From positions 124,001 to 188,000 of the forward strand of contig NZ_WOTG01000003.1 in NCBI RefSeq assembly GCF_011516925.1: a stretch of 64,000 nucleotides of DNA, written 5' to 3'. The notes under the pieces were generated by a model. That model did not search any database. It had not been told where the DNA came from and saw only the letters and a program-made list of their open reading frames with translations. Numbering within the stretch: position 1 is the first letter of the stretch; the number at the start of each line of letters is the position of its first letter. Below are positions 54,313 to 62,935 of the stretch, piece by piece. The translations under genes and the position numbers were made by a program. This DNA is from Acetobacter fabarum. GTDB taxonomy: Bacteria > Pseudomonadota > Alphaproteobacteria > Acetobacterales > Acetobacteraceae.

Positions 54313-55212
54313 GTGACAGCCGTAAACATCCAGATGCACGACAAACCGACCCCGCTCGGATGCGATCCGGCTGATCTTGCCTGGGTGGAAAGCACCGTCA
54401 AACAGGCAGGCACCTCCTTTGCCGCTGGCATGCGTATCCTGCCGCCCATGCGGCGTTACGGCATGTACGCCATTTACGCCTTCTGCCGCGTAGTGGACGA
54501 TATTGCAGATGGCACGGCCCCGCTGGCCGAACGCACCAAAGGTCTGGAAGACTGGCACCAGCGCATTGCCGAGCTTTTTGCAGAGCGGGCTGTCCTCCCG
54601 ACCGAACCGCTGGACCGGGTTCTGCTGGCGACCATCAACTTTTTCTCTCTCCAGCAGGCTGATTTTGATGCCGTGATTGATGGCATGCTGATGGACACGC
54701 AGACCGCCATTGTTGCCCCGGACGAAAAAACGCTGGACCTGTATTGCGACCGCGTAGCCTCCGCCGTGGGCCGCCTGTCTGTCCGCATTTTTGGCGACAG
54801 CTCCAAAAATGGTGACCTCGTGGCTTTCCATCTGGGTCGGGCCTTGCAGATCACCAACATCCTGCGTGACATTCCCGAAGATGCAATCCGTGGGCGGCTG
54901 TACCTGCCGGCTGATCTGCTGGAACGCTTTGACGTGCCCAAAGACCCGATCAAGGCTCTGTCCGCTCCAGGGCTGGAACTGGTCGCCCGCGTTATGGCTG
55001 CCCGTGCGCAGGACCACTTCCGCACTGCCTTTGCCACCATGAAAATCTGCCAGCCCCGCTCCATGCTCCCCGCCCGCATTATGGGTGCAAGCTACGAGTC
55101 CATTCTCAAGGCGCTGTGCAAGCGTGGCTGGGGTGCAGACGTGCTGCGCGCACGCCCCCATACCTCCCTTCTTGGCAAAGCCCGGTGGTTTGCCCTTTCC
55201 TACACGTCCTGA
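54313..55212 (+). CDS. hpnD: Presqualene diphosphate synthase HpnD
   Basis: A 299-residue squalene-synthase-type enzyme that makes presqualene diphosphate from two farnesyl diphosphates. Metal-binding motifs are YAFCRVVDDIADG and GRALQITNILRDIPEDAIRG (DxxED type), with GRLYLPADLL. The start is GTG at 54313. hpnE follows after 19 bases. Confidence 0.93.
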   Translation: MTAVNIQMHDKPTPLGCDPADLAWVESTVKQAGTSFAAGMRILPPMRRYGMYAIYAFCRVVDDIADGTAPLAERTKGLEDWHQRIAELFAERAVLPTEPLDRVLLATINFFSLQQADFDAVIDGMLMDTQTAIVAPDEKTLDLYCDRVASAVGRLSVRIFGDSSKNGDLVAFHLGRALQITNILRDIPEDAIRGRLYLPADLLERFDVPKDPIKALSAPGLELVARVMAARAQDHFRTAFATMKICQPRSMLPARIMGASYESILKALCKRGWGADVLRARPHTSLLGKARWFALSYTS

Positions 55213-55231
55213 GATAACGGCAAAACGCGGC

Positions 55232-56530
55232 ATGTCTGGTATTTTGCATATTATTGGCGGTGGCATGGCTGGCCTTGCCGCTGCGGTAGAAGTCGCGGGC
55301 ACCGGCACGCGTGTGATCGTGCACGAAGCCGGGCGGACATGCGGCGGGCGCGCCCGCTCCTACCATGACCGGCATCTGGACTGCCGCATAGATAATGGCA
55401 ACCACCTGCTCCTGTCCGCCAATAGCACGGTGTTCCGCTACCTTGGCATAACGGGAGCACTGGATACGCTCAGCGGACCGGGCAAGCCGATTTTCCCGTT
55501 TGTTGATCTGGCCGAGGATGCACGCTGGACGCTGGATTTGTCCCGCGGGCGTCTGCCTCTATGGGTTTTCCAGCCTCACCGCCGCGTGCCGGACATGCGC
55601 CTGCCCGAGTTGCAGAGCCTCTACCGCCTGATCCGCGCAGACGACCAGACAACAGTGGCCGACTGCCTGCTGCCCGGTGCCTTTACCCGCAGGCTGCTTG
55701 AACCTTTTTCCATCTCCGCCCTGAACACCCTAAGCGATACAGGCAGCGCGGCACTGCTTGGCGCTGTGGTGCGGGAATCGCTCTCGCTCGGGGGGCATGC
55801 CTGCGTGCCGTGGTTTGCGCGTGACGGTCTTTCCGAGTCTCTCGTGGACCCGGCCGTTGCTTACCTGGCCTCCATGAACGCCGAAATCCGCACACAAACC
55901 CGTATTACGGGGCTGGACGTTGCCAAAGGCCGCGTAACCACGCTCCATACCGCGCAGGACAGCATTGCCCTGTCCGAGCATGATAAGGTGATTGTCGCCA
56001 CCACGGCACCGGTTGCCGAAGGGCTGCTGAGCCAGCACATGGCCGGGCTGACAACCCCCAATGCGTTTGAGAGCATTCTGAACCTGCATTTCCGTCTGGC
56101 AGAGGCCCCACGCCCTGTTGGTTCTTTTGCCCAATGCGGATTTATGGGGGTTATTGGCGGCGTGACCGAATGGGTGTTCCTGCGCGGGAATATCCTGTCT
56201 GTGACCGTTAGTGCGGCCAACCGCTACGCCAAGCATGACCACGAGGAGCTAGCCCGTACCATCTGGTCCGAGCTACGCAGCGCGTGTGATGCGGTATTGG
56301 AGCAGCCCCTCCCCTCCGCACCGGATGCCCAGCGTATTGTATGGGAAAAGCGCGCAACCTTTGCCGCCACCCCGGAGCAGAAGCGCCGCCGCCCCGGCTC
56401 GGCCACTCCTCTGGTTAATCTGGCACTGGCAGGGGACTGGACCAACACTGGCCTGCCTGCAACGCTGGAAGGGGCCATGCGCTCGGGCCTGCGCGCCGTA
56501 CACGCACTGGGCCTGAAAACACCGTCCTGA
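55232..56530 (+). CDS. hpnE: Hydroxysqualene dehydroxylase HpnE
   Basis: FAD amine-oxidase-fold enzyme that converts hydroxysqualene to squalene. The N-terminal dinucleotide motif is HIIGGGMAGLAAAVEVAG. The C-terminal FAD segment is LALAGDWTNTGLPATLEGAM. At 432 residues the length is normal. The ATG at 55232 was chosen as the start giving this motif near the N-terminus. A 232-base gap with a strong hairpin follows, where other species have shc. Confidence 0.93.
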   Translation: MSGILHIIGGGMAGLAAAVEVAGTGTRVIVHEAGRTCGGRARSYHDRHLDCRIDNGNHLLLSANSTVFRYLGITGALDTLSGPGKPIFPFVDLAEDARWTLDLSRGRLPLWVFQPHRRVPDMRLPELQSLYRLIRADDQTTVADCLLPGAFTRRLLEPFSISALNTLSDTGSAALLGAVVRESLSLGGHACVPWFARDGLSESLVDPAVAYLASMNAEIRTQTRITGLDVAKGRVTTLHTAQDSIALSEHDKVIVATTAPVAEGLLSQHMAGLTTPNAFESILNLHFRLAEAPRPVGSFAQCGFMGVIGGVTEWVFLRGNILSVTVSAANRYAKHDHEELARTIWSELRSACDAVLEQPLPSAPDAQRIVWEKRATFAATPEQKRRRPGSATPLVNLALAGDWTNTGLPATLEGAMRSGLRAVHALGLKTPS

Positions 56531-56762
56531 ACACACAAAGACTACGGCTGTTATTCTGCCCCCGCTGCGCGTTATCCGGGTTGCGGGGAGTGTGTTGCCC
56601 CTAGCCATATGTTCTGCGGTTCAGCAAAGATCCGGGGCCAGAATATTGCAGGCAACCATGCCGGCCATCTGTGAGGGTTCAGAACCCTGCATGCTGGCCG
56701 GGGCCATTTTACCAGCTTAATCCGATTGTTTTTCGTCTCCACCAAGGCCTGGGTTCTGATCC
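56531..56762. other. hpnE-hpnG intergenic region with a long inverted repeat
   Basis: 232 bases without a gene. It holds a nested inverted repeat: CCGGCCA (56661-56667) with TGGCCGG (56695-56701), enclosing the perfect palindrome AGGGTTC-A-GAACCCT. A short TTTT follows at 56707. It could terminate or attenuate the hpnA-E transcript. No trace of an shc or hpnH fragment was recognised. Confidence 0.5.
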
Positions 56763-57488
56763 ATGACACAGTCAACCACCACGCACCGCGCCCCAACACG
56801 CCCTGGCATTCTGGTCGGGCTTAAAGCGGAAGCACAGTTGATCCGGGGGGTATTCCCCCACGCAGCCATTGCCGCAAGTGGTGCCACCAGTGCTGGCGCA
56901 CAGCGTGAGGCCAACCGGCTTGCCGCATGTGGGGCAGACTGCCTGTTATCCTTCGGGCTTGCAGCAGGGCTGGACCCGGCTCTGCCACCCGGGACCATTG
57001 TTATTCCCAGTGCCGTACAGGCATGGGACAATGTCTGGCCGAGTGAGCCAACCTTGCGCCATATTCTGGGCGGGGAACAAGCCGGGGTTATCAGCGGGCC
57101 TCTCCTCCACAGTGATCAGGTCGTATTGCAGGCCCGGCACAAAGCCGACCTGTTTGCTGCTACGCACTGTGCAGCACTGGATATGGAAAGTGGCTTTTTA
57201 GCCCGTGCAGCCCATGAAGCAGGTTTGCCCTTTGCCGTGCTACGGGTTGTGTGCGACCCGGCAACACGCTCCCTCCCCCCCATTACGGCCTGTGTTCTGT
57301 CCCCCGATGGTGGATTGCAAATCGGCCTGCTGCTGCGCTCCCTGCTCCGCCACCCTTCCCAGATTGGTGGATTGATCTCTCTGGGGCGGGATGCCGGGCT
57401 GGCACGCAAAGCCATGCTGCGTTTTCTGCACGAGCAGGCCACCCGTCCCGCATTCCAGCAGCTTACCGCCCGCACCACACTGGGCTGA
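56763..57488 (+). CDS. hpnG: Adenosylhopane nucleosidase HpnG
   Basis: A 241-residue phosphorylase-superfamily protein that removes adenine from adenosylhopane to give ribosylhopane. Family features are the CLLSFGLAAGLDPALPPGTI segment and CAALDMESGFLARAAHEAG (Glu/Asp of the purine site). The upstream radical-SAM HpnH is not in the window, so the C35 side-chain pathway is split. It is closed by an intrinsic terminator. Confidence 0.88.
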   Translation: MTQSTTTHRAPTRPGILVGLKAEAQLIRGVFPHAAIAASGATSAGAQREANRLAACGADCLLSFGLAAGLDPALPPGTIVIPSAVQAWDNVWPSEPTLRHILGGEQAGVISGPLLHSDQVVLQARHKADLFAATHCAALDMESGFLARAAHEAGLPFAVLRVVCDPATRSLPPITACVLSPDGGLQIGLLLRSLLRHPSQIGGLISLGRDAGLARKAMLRFLHEQATRPAFQQLTARTTLG

Positions 57489-57556
57489 CACGGCCACAGG
57501 CCAGACAATCCGGGCCCGCAACTTTACGCCCCGAGGCTTAGCCCCGACCCACAACA

Positions 57557-57593
57557 AAAAAACCGCCCGGCAAATAACCGGGCGGTTTTTTTT
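57557..57593. terminator. Bidirectional terminator between hpnG and the efflux operon
   Basis: ACCGCCCGG and CCGGGCGGT form a 9-bp stem with a short loop, flanked on one side by AAAAAAA and on the other by TTTTTTTT. It serves both converging transcripts: the hpn operon and the leftward efflux operon. Confidence 0.88.
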
Positions 57594-57615
57594 AAAGCCT
57601 ACGAACCAGAATGTC

Positions 57616-59139
57616 TTACTGCGAGAAAGCTCTTGCCAGAATATTCTGCGTTTCAAGCGACACAGGCAGGGTAGAGTTGGTAAGGGCCACACCCTTCCAC
57701 CCCGCACCAAGGGCTGTGTAAAGGTTCACCGCATCGCGCAGGCGTTCAAGGCGGGCCAGAGCTTCCATGTTCTGCGCGTTCAGTGTGGTGCGTTCGGTTG
57801 TCAGCACTTCCAGAAAGCCAACCAGCCCCGCGCCATACAGTTTACGCGCACGGTCACTGGCTGTTGCGCTATCTTCCGCCGCTTTGTGCAGTTGCTCGGC
57901 ATATTCAATATCATCATGCCAGGCCGCCATGGAGTCTTCGACCTCCTTGAAGGCCGTCAGCACTGTCTGCCGGTATGTCAGGCGTGCTGCCTCAGCCGAA
58001 GCCTGCGTTGCGCGGACTTCAGACGTCATTTTACCACCGTGCATCAGCGGCAGGCTGGCCATAAGCAGGAACTGCCAGCTCATGGCATTGACCTGAAACG
58101 CCTGATACATGGCAGAGGCATTGGGGTTGAAGGTCAGCGGCACCACAAAATGCGGATACAGATTGGCAACGGCAACGCCAATCTGGGCCGTGGCGACGGC
58201 GTAACGCCGCTCCGCCATACGCACATCCGGGCGGTTGGCAATGACAACAGAAGGCAGAACCGCCGGGAACTCCGGCACAACAGGCAGCGGACGCTGCTGC
58301 TTCAGTTCGTCTTCCAGCTCACCCGGCATTTTACCCAGCAACACCGCAATCGCATGCGTGACCTGAGAAACACGGGTTTTAAGCGGTTCGCGCGCTGCGA
58401 TCTGGGCATCCAGTTCCGCCTGAGCCTGCGCGATCTGCAAGGTGTTCCCCACACCTTCCAGATACAGCTTGTTGGTCAGGTCCACGGCGTCCTTGGCAAC
58501 GCGAATATTGTCCGTGGCAATCTGGATCTGCAACTGCGTTACGCGCAGCAGCATGTAATCCGACGCCAGCTCGGACAAAAGCCCCATGAGCACCGCACGG
58601 CGGGCTTCAATTGTGGCTTCAACTGCATGTTCACGGGCCTGCACATCACGCCGGATACGCCCGAACATGTCCAGCTCCCACGATGCCGTGGCACCGTAGG
58701 TCAGCATGGAAGCTTCTGGCCGGTTTGCCGGGTTACCCGGACGCAACGGCCAGTTATCAATGTTCAGGGAGTAGCGGACATCCCCGCCCCCCATGTTGGC
58801 ATCCATCTGCGGGTACCATTGCGCGGCGGAACGGTCACGCATGGCGCGTTCGGCCAGAATACGCTGCCCCGCAATCTGGAGGTCGTAGTTCCCCTTTATG
58901 GCGTCCTGCACAAGGCGGGAAAGAAGGGGGTCCTTGAACAGGGCCCACCACTCGACCATTTCCTTGTTTGTGCGCTCAATCTCTTCAGGGGTGGCAACAT
59001 GTTCCTCCGCTGCCTCCTTGAACTGGGCAGGCAACTTCATACGGTCAGGCTGATAATTGGGCCCAACAGTACAGGCGGAGAGAAACATGCTTGTTGCGGC
59101 ACATAACCCAAAGCGACGGCGAGCCTTCATGCGCTTCAT
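57616..59139 (-). CDS. Outer-membrane efflux lipoprotein (OprM/NodT family)
   Basis: A 507-residue TolC-like outer-membrane factor. It has a lipoprotein signal (ATSMFLSACTVGPNYQPD) and two repeat halves with coiled-coil parts such as LIVATDN-type helices and LTNKLYLEGVGNTLQIAQAQ. Residues RPEASMLTYGATASWELDMF are typical of NodT-family factors. It is the last gene of the AaeX/AaeA unit, so it should form the tripartite exporter's outer channel. Confidence 0.88.
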   Translation of the reverse strand: MKRMKARRRFGLCAATSMFLSACTVGPNYQPDRMKLPAQFKEAAEEHVATPEEIERTNKEMVEWWALFKDPLLSRLVQDAIKGNYDLQIAGQRILAERAMRDRSAAQWYPQMDANMGGGDVRYSLNIDNWPLRPGNPANRPEASMLTYGATASWELDMFGRIRRDVQAREHAVEATIEARRAVLMGLLSELASDYMLLRVTQLQIQIATDNIRVAKDAVDLTNKLYLEGVGNTLQIAQAQAELDAQIAAREPLKTRVSQVTHAIAVLLGKMPGELEDELKQQRPLPVVPEFPAVLPSVVIANRPDVRMAERRYAVATAQIGVAVANLYPHFVVPLTFNPNASAMYQAFQVNAMSWQFLLMASLPLMHGGKMTSEVRATQASAEAARLTYRQTVLTAFKEVEDSMAAWHDDIEYAEQLHKAAEDSATASDRARKLYGAGLVGFLEVLTTERTTLNAQNMEALARLERLRDAVNLYTALGAGWKGVALTNSTLPVSLETQNILARAFSQ

Positions 59140-59152
59140 CCTTGGCCCACGC

Positions 59153-60064
59153 TCAGAGATGATCTTGCAGCCAGGTGGTCAACGTACCCCTGCGCCCGGT
59201 TGGCTCTGGCCCCACGCTGACCGTAGCTGTCATACCTGCCGCGAGGGTGACGCTATCGGGCACATGGTCAAGATGGATACGCACCGGAATACGCTGGGCC
59301 AGACGGACCCATGTAAAGATTGGGTTCACATCCTGTAGGCCCAGCTTGTCCGGCGTGCCGTTGGTATCGTTAATACCACGCGCAATGCTGACAACATGCC
59401 CGGTGAGGATTGGCTTATACCCCATGAGCTTGACGCGGGCGACATCGCCCACATGCACGCCCCACATCTTGGTTTCTTCAAAATACCCGTAAACCCAGTA
59501 GGAGTCGGCATCAATCACGGCCATACGTGCCTGACTGGCGGCTGCGTAATCGCCCACCCGCAGGTTCAGGTTGGTCACATAACCATTGACGGGAGAATAC
59601 AGAACCGAGCGCTGCAGGTTCAGCTTGGCCACGTCCAGTGCGGCGCGGGCTGCGTCCACTGCGGCAATCTGGGTTGCCACGTTGGAGTTGAACACTTCCT
59701 GCTCTTCGGCCGACACAATACCACCCAGGCCCATACGGCGCTTGGCGTCATTGCGTTTGAGCTTCAGGTCTTCCAATGCGCCATCCAGCCGGGCCTGTGC
59801 CTCGCGGATAGCCAGACGGAAACGGACCGGATCGAGCACAAAGAGCGGGTCGCCCTTATGGACAAACTGGTTATCCACCACCGGAATCTGCACCACGGTG
59901 CCAGAAACTTCGGGGGCCACGTCGACCACGTAAACACGCACGCGCCCGTCGCGGGTCCAGGGGGCGATCATGTAGACGTTCCAGAGAGTGATCCCCAGAA
60001 CAATCGCAAGAGAGACGACCGCCAGGGTCAGAACAACTCGTATCAGGGTGCGCAGAAGGGGCAT
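59153..60064 (-). CDS. HlyD-family membrane fusion protein (AaeA-like)
   Basis: Periplasmic adaptor of an aromatic-acid efflux pump. An N-terminal membrane helix (IRVVLTLAVVSLAIVLGITL) precedes the biotinyl-lipoyl and hairpin domain: VYVVDVAPEVSGTVVQIPVV and SPVNGYVTNLNLRVGDYAAA. Length 303 matches AaeA. The DUF1656 gene lies upstream and the outer-membrane factor downstream. No FUSC (AaeB) pump gene is present here. Confidence 0.86.
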   Translation of the reverse strand: MPLLRTLIRVVLTLAVVSLAIVLGITLWNVYMIAPWTRDGRVRVYVVDVAPEVSGTVVQIPVVDNQFVHKGDPLFVLDPVRFRLAIREAQARLDGALEDLKLKRNDAKRRMGLGGIVSAEEQEVFNSNVATQIAAVDAARAALDVAKLNLQRSVLYSPVNGYVTNLNLRVGDYAAASQARMAVIDADSYWVYGYFEETKMWGVHVGDVARVKLMGYKPILTGHVVSIARGINDTNGTPDKLGLQDVNPIFTWVRLAQRIPVRIHLDHVPDSVTLAAGMTATVSVGPEPTGRRGTLTTWLQDHL

Positions 60065-60090
60065 TGCAGAGACTCAAAAGCCTTTTCAGG

Positions 60091-60285
60091 TCAGACGTAG
60101 AGGATCAGCAGACAGAGAATGCAGACGTAAAGCGAAACTTCAAACAGCGCGATATGCCAGAACCAGCCCAAAAGGCCACTCCACCACAACGCAAACCGGA
60201 TACACATGGTCAGCGGGAGTGCTGCCAGCGCATACACAACAATCGGTGCCATAAAGACACCAAAGAGATTAAATTCCGTCAGCAT
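60091..60285 (-). CDS. DUF1656 (AaeX-like) small membrane protein
   Basis: A 64-residue membrane protein with two hydrophobic helices. MLTEFNLFGVFMAPIVVYAL opens the AaeX/DUF1656 family sequence. I chose the internal ATG at 60283-60285; an in-frame ATG upstream adds unrelated residues. Such genes sit next to FUSC-type efflux genes. It lies between marR and the adaptor gene. Confidence 0.82.
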   Translation of the reverse strand: MLTEFNLFGVFMAPIVVYALAALPLTMCIRFALWWSGLLGWFWHIALFEVSLYVCILCLLILYV

Positions 60286-60307
60286 GACACCGCCCTGGAC
60301 ACCAGCA

Positions 60308-60802
60308 TTACCGTGCGTCCCTTTTTTCAGCATCGGAACTCTCTTTATGGGCCTGAGCAGCCTGCTCTACCCGGTCGAGAACACCGCAGCACTGTTCCAG
60401 CTCCGGGTCGGACACACCAGCCATAAGCCGGGCCGTAACCTGATCTGCCACGCTGCTGACCAGAGCGGCCACCTGCCGCCCCTCCGACGTGATGCTGACA
60501 AGCTTGGAACGCCGGTCTTCCTCATCCGTCTCACGCACGACGTAGCCGCGTTTTTCCAGCACATCCAGAAGCCGCACCAGTGAAGGGGCCTCGAGTGACA
60601 GGGAACGGGCCAGATCGGTCTGGCGCATGGATGAGGATGAAAAGTTGAGATAGTAAATGGGGCGCCACGTGGCATCGGTCAGGCCGAATACCCGCAGATC
60701 GGCATCTATTTCCCGCCGCCACATGGACGCAAGTCGAGCCAGCCGGTAACCGAAGGACCGGCGGGTCTCGTTGTCCACAACAGGATTATGCTCAAGTTCC
60801 AT
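60308..60802 (-). CDS. MarR-family transcriptional regulator
   Basis: A 164-residue winged-helix regulator. The DNA-binding helices are RQTDLARSLSLEAPSLVRLL and the wing is EEDRRSKLVSITSEGRQVAAL. The first helix region (RRSFGYRLARLASMWRREID) dimerises. It heads the operon that contains the AaeX, AaeA and outer-membrane factor genes. The perfect-arm operator lies 17 bases upstream of its start, implying autoregulation. Confidence 0.9.
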   Translation of the reverse strand: MELEHNPVVDNETRRSFGYRLARLASMWRREIDADLRVFGLTDATWRPIYYLNFSSSSMRQTDLARSLSLEAPSLVRLLDVLEKRGYVVRETDEEDRRSKLVSITSEGRQVAALVSSVADQVTARLMAGVSDPELEQCCGVLDRVEQAAQAHKESSDAEKRDAR

Positions 60803-60819
60803 TCACTGCTCACACTAGC

Positions 60820-60844
60820 GAGTATGCAAAAAGTTTGCACACTC
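60820..60844. promoter_or_regulatory. Candidate MarR operator upstream of the efflux operon
   Basis: GAGTATGCAAA (60820-60830) and TTTGCACACTC (60834-60844) form a near-perfect 11-base inverted repeat with a 3-base centre (one mismatch). It contains the palindrome TGCAAA-AAG-TTTGCA. Such sites are typical of MarR operators, and this one is 17 bases upstream of the marR start. Confidence 0.72.
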
Positions 60845-60936
60845 ACAAAAGACTGACGCCATCATTTACAGAAACAATCCAGCGCGCCAATGCAAATTTG
60901 GAATGGAACCTATGGCTTAACCTAGACTGGACAGAT

Positions 60937-61362
60937 TCAGTCCTTTTTACCGCGCACAATATCCCACACCTTGCGGGTGCCACCGCGGCCAACGGCGGTT
61001 GCAACGGTGGCCGTAACCGCAGCCATGGTTACGGAGTCGCGCATCTGGGTCATGCAGCGGTCACGCATGATCCGGGCTTCCACTTCATCCGTGGTCAGGT
61101 AGGAGCGACGGCCAAACAGAACGCACACAAGGGCGGCCAGCACATCCAGCCCGAAAACGGTAAAGGATGCGCCAACCGGCCCGAAGTGGCCAACAAACAC
61201 AAGCAGAATCCAGAGCAGACCATGCCCCGTGATCAGGGCAAAAAGGCCAAACACCGCAGCCATGATCAAAAACGCGGCCTGACGACCGTAACGGATGGCC
61301 ATCTGCTGCATCAGGGAGGACTGGGCAGATAGGGCGGATTTACCAAGATCAAAGATGCGCAT
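60937..61362 (-). CDS. Small membrane protein with two transmembrane helices (holin-like/DUF1469-like)
   Basis: A 141-residue protein. Two hydrophobic helices, AAFLIMAAVFGLFALITGHG and the next about 23 residues, are followed by a soluble basic C-terminus. It resembles phage-holin superfamily III or DUF1469-type proteins, commonly encoded next to ElaB/YqjD-like proteins. The downstream gene on the same strand is the marR operon, 135 bases away. Confidence 0.6.
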   Translation of the reverse strand: MRIFDLGKSALSAQSSLMQQMAIRYGRQAAFLIMAAVFGLFALITGHGLLWILLVFVGHFGPVGASFTVFGLDVLAALVCVLFGRRSYLTTDEVEARIMRDRCMTQMRDSVTMAAVTATVATAVGRGGTRKVWDIVRGKKD

Positions 61363-61402
61363 GGGCTCTGGAGCTACCTTCGTTCAGATGACGCGCAAAG
61401 CG

Positions 61403-61705
61403 TCAGCGAGACATGCGCCCGATGATAAACCCCACCACGCCGGAAATGGCAATGGACAACCAGGACGAACGACCGCTTGTACGCTTTGCAAGATCGTTGC
61501 GCGTATGATCCGCCAGTTCGCGGGCATTGGCAACTGCCTGTTCTGTCAGATCACCTGCCTTGCCGCCTGCCCGGCCCAATGCGGGAACAATATGTTGTGT
61601 AACCAGACGCTCGATATGGGCTTTAACGGCCTCCAGTTCTTCACGCGCGGTGTCGGCTGCGGCTTCGCCAGCCAGCTTAACGTCTTTGATTTTATCTGAT
61701 GACAT
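61403..61705 (-). CDS. ElaB/YqjD-like DUF883 protein
   Basis: A 100-residue protein: amphipathic helix (EAAADTAREELEAVKAHIER), coiled-coil region with repeated Glu/Ala, and a C-terminal membrane anchor (LSIAISGVVGFIIGRMSR). ElaB/YqjD proteins associate with ribosomes at the inner membrane in stationary phase. The small membrane-protein gene follows 40 bases downstream, so they are probably one unit. Confidence 0.82.
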   Translation of the reverse strand: MSSDKIKDVKLAGEAAADTAREELEAVKAHIERLVTQHIVPALGRAGGKAGDLTEQAVANARELADHTRNDLAKRTSGRSSWLSIAISGVVGFIIGRMSR

Positions 61706-61777
61706 GAAACAAACCTCGTTGACTTTACCGTTTTAAATTACAACACCATTGTAACCCACAAAAAAGGACATAGTTGC

Positions 61778-62899
61778 ATGCCGCCAGCGCATGGCTCACT
61801 CCCGGCTTTGGCGCTTACGGATTTTACTGTCCTGCCCGAAGCTCCTCCACTTGCCTTACGCCTGAGTTCCGGCTGCTGCATGGCCCTGCTGGGAATCGGC
61901 CCCACCACGCACGACCTGAACGCGCTGACCGAAGCCCTGGCAGGGCGCAGCCGGGCATCGGGGCAGATATGCGTATACGGGATAGATGTCAGCCATAAAC
62001 CGCAGGGGCGGCGCGGCATTGCCACAGTGGGGGGGCATGCGCCCCTGTTCGACCACCTGAGCGTAACCGACAACATTCTGTTCCCCCTCCGCGCCACGGG
62101 CCTGCTCTCCCCCGCTGAGATCAACCGCAGGCGTGATGAGGTTCTGGCCCTGACAGGGCTGGATGCCGTGCGCACATTCTTACCCCCAGCACTCTCCACC
62201 GAGCAGGCATTTCGCGCAGCACTGGCGCGCGCCCTGATTACCTCCCCCGACCTGCTTGTGCTCAACCAGCCTTTAAAGGGTATGCCCCCACAGGCTGCAA
62301 AACGCTCGCTGGCGTTTTTGGAACGACTCCGCCAGGCCATTGGCCTGACCTCCCTGTTCCTCACCTCGGACCGGACCGAGGCCTTCATGGCCGCCAACAC
62401 CATTGGTGTGCTTGATCAGGGGCATTTACTACAGGTGGCGGATGCCCCCACCCTGCTCAACCGCCCTGCCACACCTGCCGTGGCGCTGGCATTGGGGGAC
62501 GCCAATATCCTGACCGGCAAGGTCCTGCGCCTTGACGATGATACCGCCGAACTCCGGCTGCCATCGGGCGAAACAGTCGAGGCAATGGCCGATGGGGATC
62601 TGGCGGAGCATGACCTGGCGAGCATCTGTATTCTGCCAGACCGGCTTTCCGTTCTCTTTCCTCGGCAGGTGGAGGCTGATAATGCTGCCGAAGCAGGCGA
62701 CCTGCCATGCACACTTGTATCCGCCCACCATCTTGGTCACACCATTACCATGCGTATGCGCCTGCGGGATGGAACGGAAATAACCGTTAACCGTCCCCCC
62801 GTGCATACACAGCGCGAGCTCAGCGCCGGCCGCCCCGCCCTGCTGGCCTGGCAAACACGGAACGCAACAGCCTTTCCGATGGATAAAAAAACCAGCTAG
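61778..62899 (+). CDS. Degenerate ABC ATPase of PotA/FbpC type (likely pseudo-ATPase)
   Basis: A 373-residue protein aligned along its length with PotA/FbpC ATPases, with a C-terminal TOBE-like region (PCTLVSAHHLGHTITMRMRL). The Walker A is LLGIGPTTHDL and lacks GxxGxGKS/T. The Q-loop segment is GGHAPLFDHLSV rather than FQSYALFPH. The signature is LSTEQAFRAALARAL rather than LSGGQ. Walker B is LLVLNQPLKG (Asp-Glu changed to Asn-Gln), and the H-loop His is Ser (TSDRTEAF). Together these argue for loss of ATP hydrolysis. The binding-protein gene follows 36 bases downstream. Confidence 0.72.
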   Translation: MPPAHGSLPALALTDFTVLPEAPPLALRLSSGCCMALLGIGPTTHDLNALTEALAGRSRASGQICVYGIDVSHKPQGRRGIATVGGHAPLFDHLSVTDNILFPLRATGLLSPAEINRRRDEVLALTGLDAVRTFLPPALSTEQAFRAALARALITSPDLLVLNQPLKGMPPQAAKRSLAFLERLRQAIGLTSLFLTSDRTEAFMAANTIGVLDQGHLLQVADAPTLLNRPATPAVALALGDANILTGKVLRLDDDTAELRLPSGETVEAMADGDLAEHDLASICILPDRLSVLFPRQVEADNAAEAGDLPCTLVSAHHLGHTITMRMRLRDGTEITVNRPPVHTQRELSAGRPALLAWQTRNATAFPMDKKTS

Positions 62900-62935
62900 A
62901 TTTAGGCTGGCAAAACTGGCCAACAAAAACGACGC

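Noticed and set aside
57391-59106. 571-residue rightward reading frame opposite the efflux outer-membrane factor gene
   Set aside because: It runs through the intrinsic terminator and the OprM/NodT gene on the other strand. No domain is recognisable.
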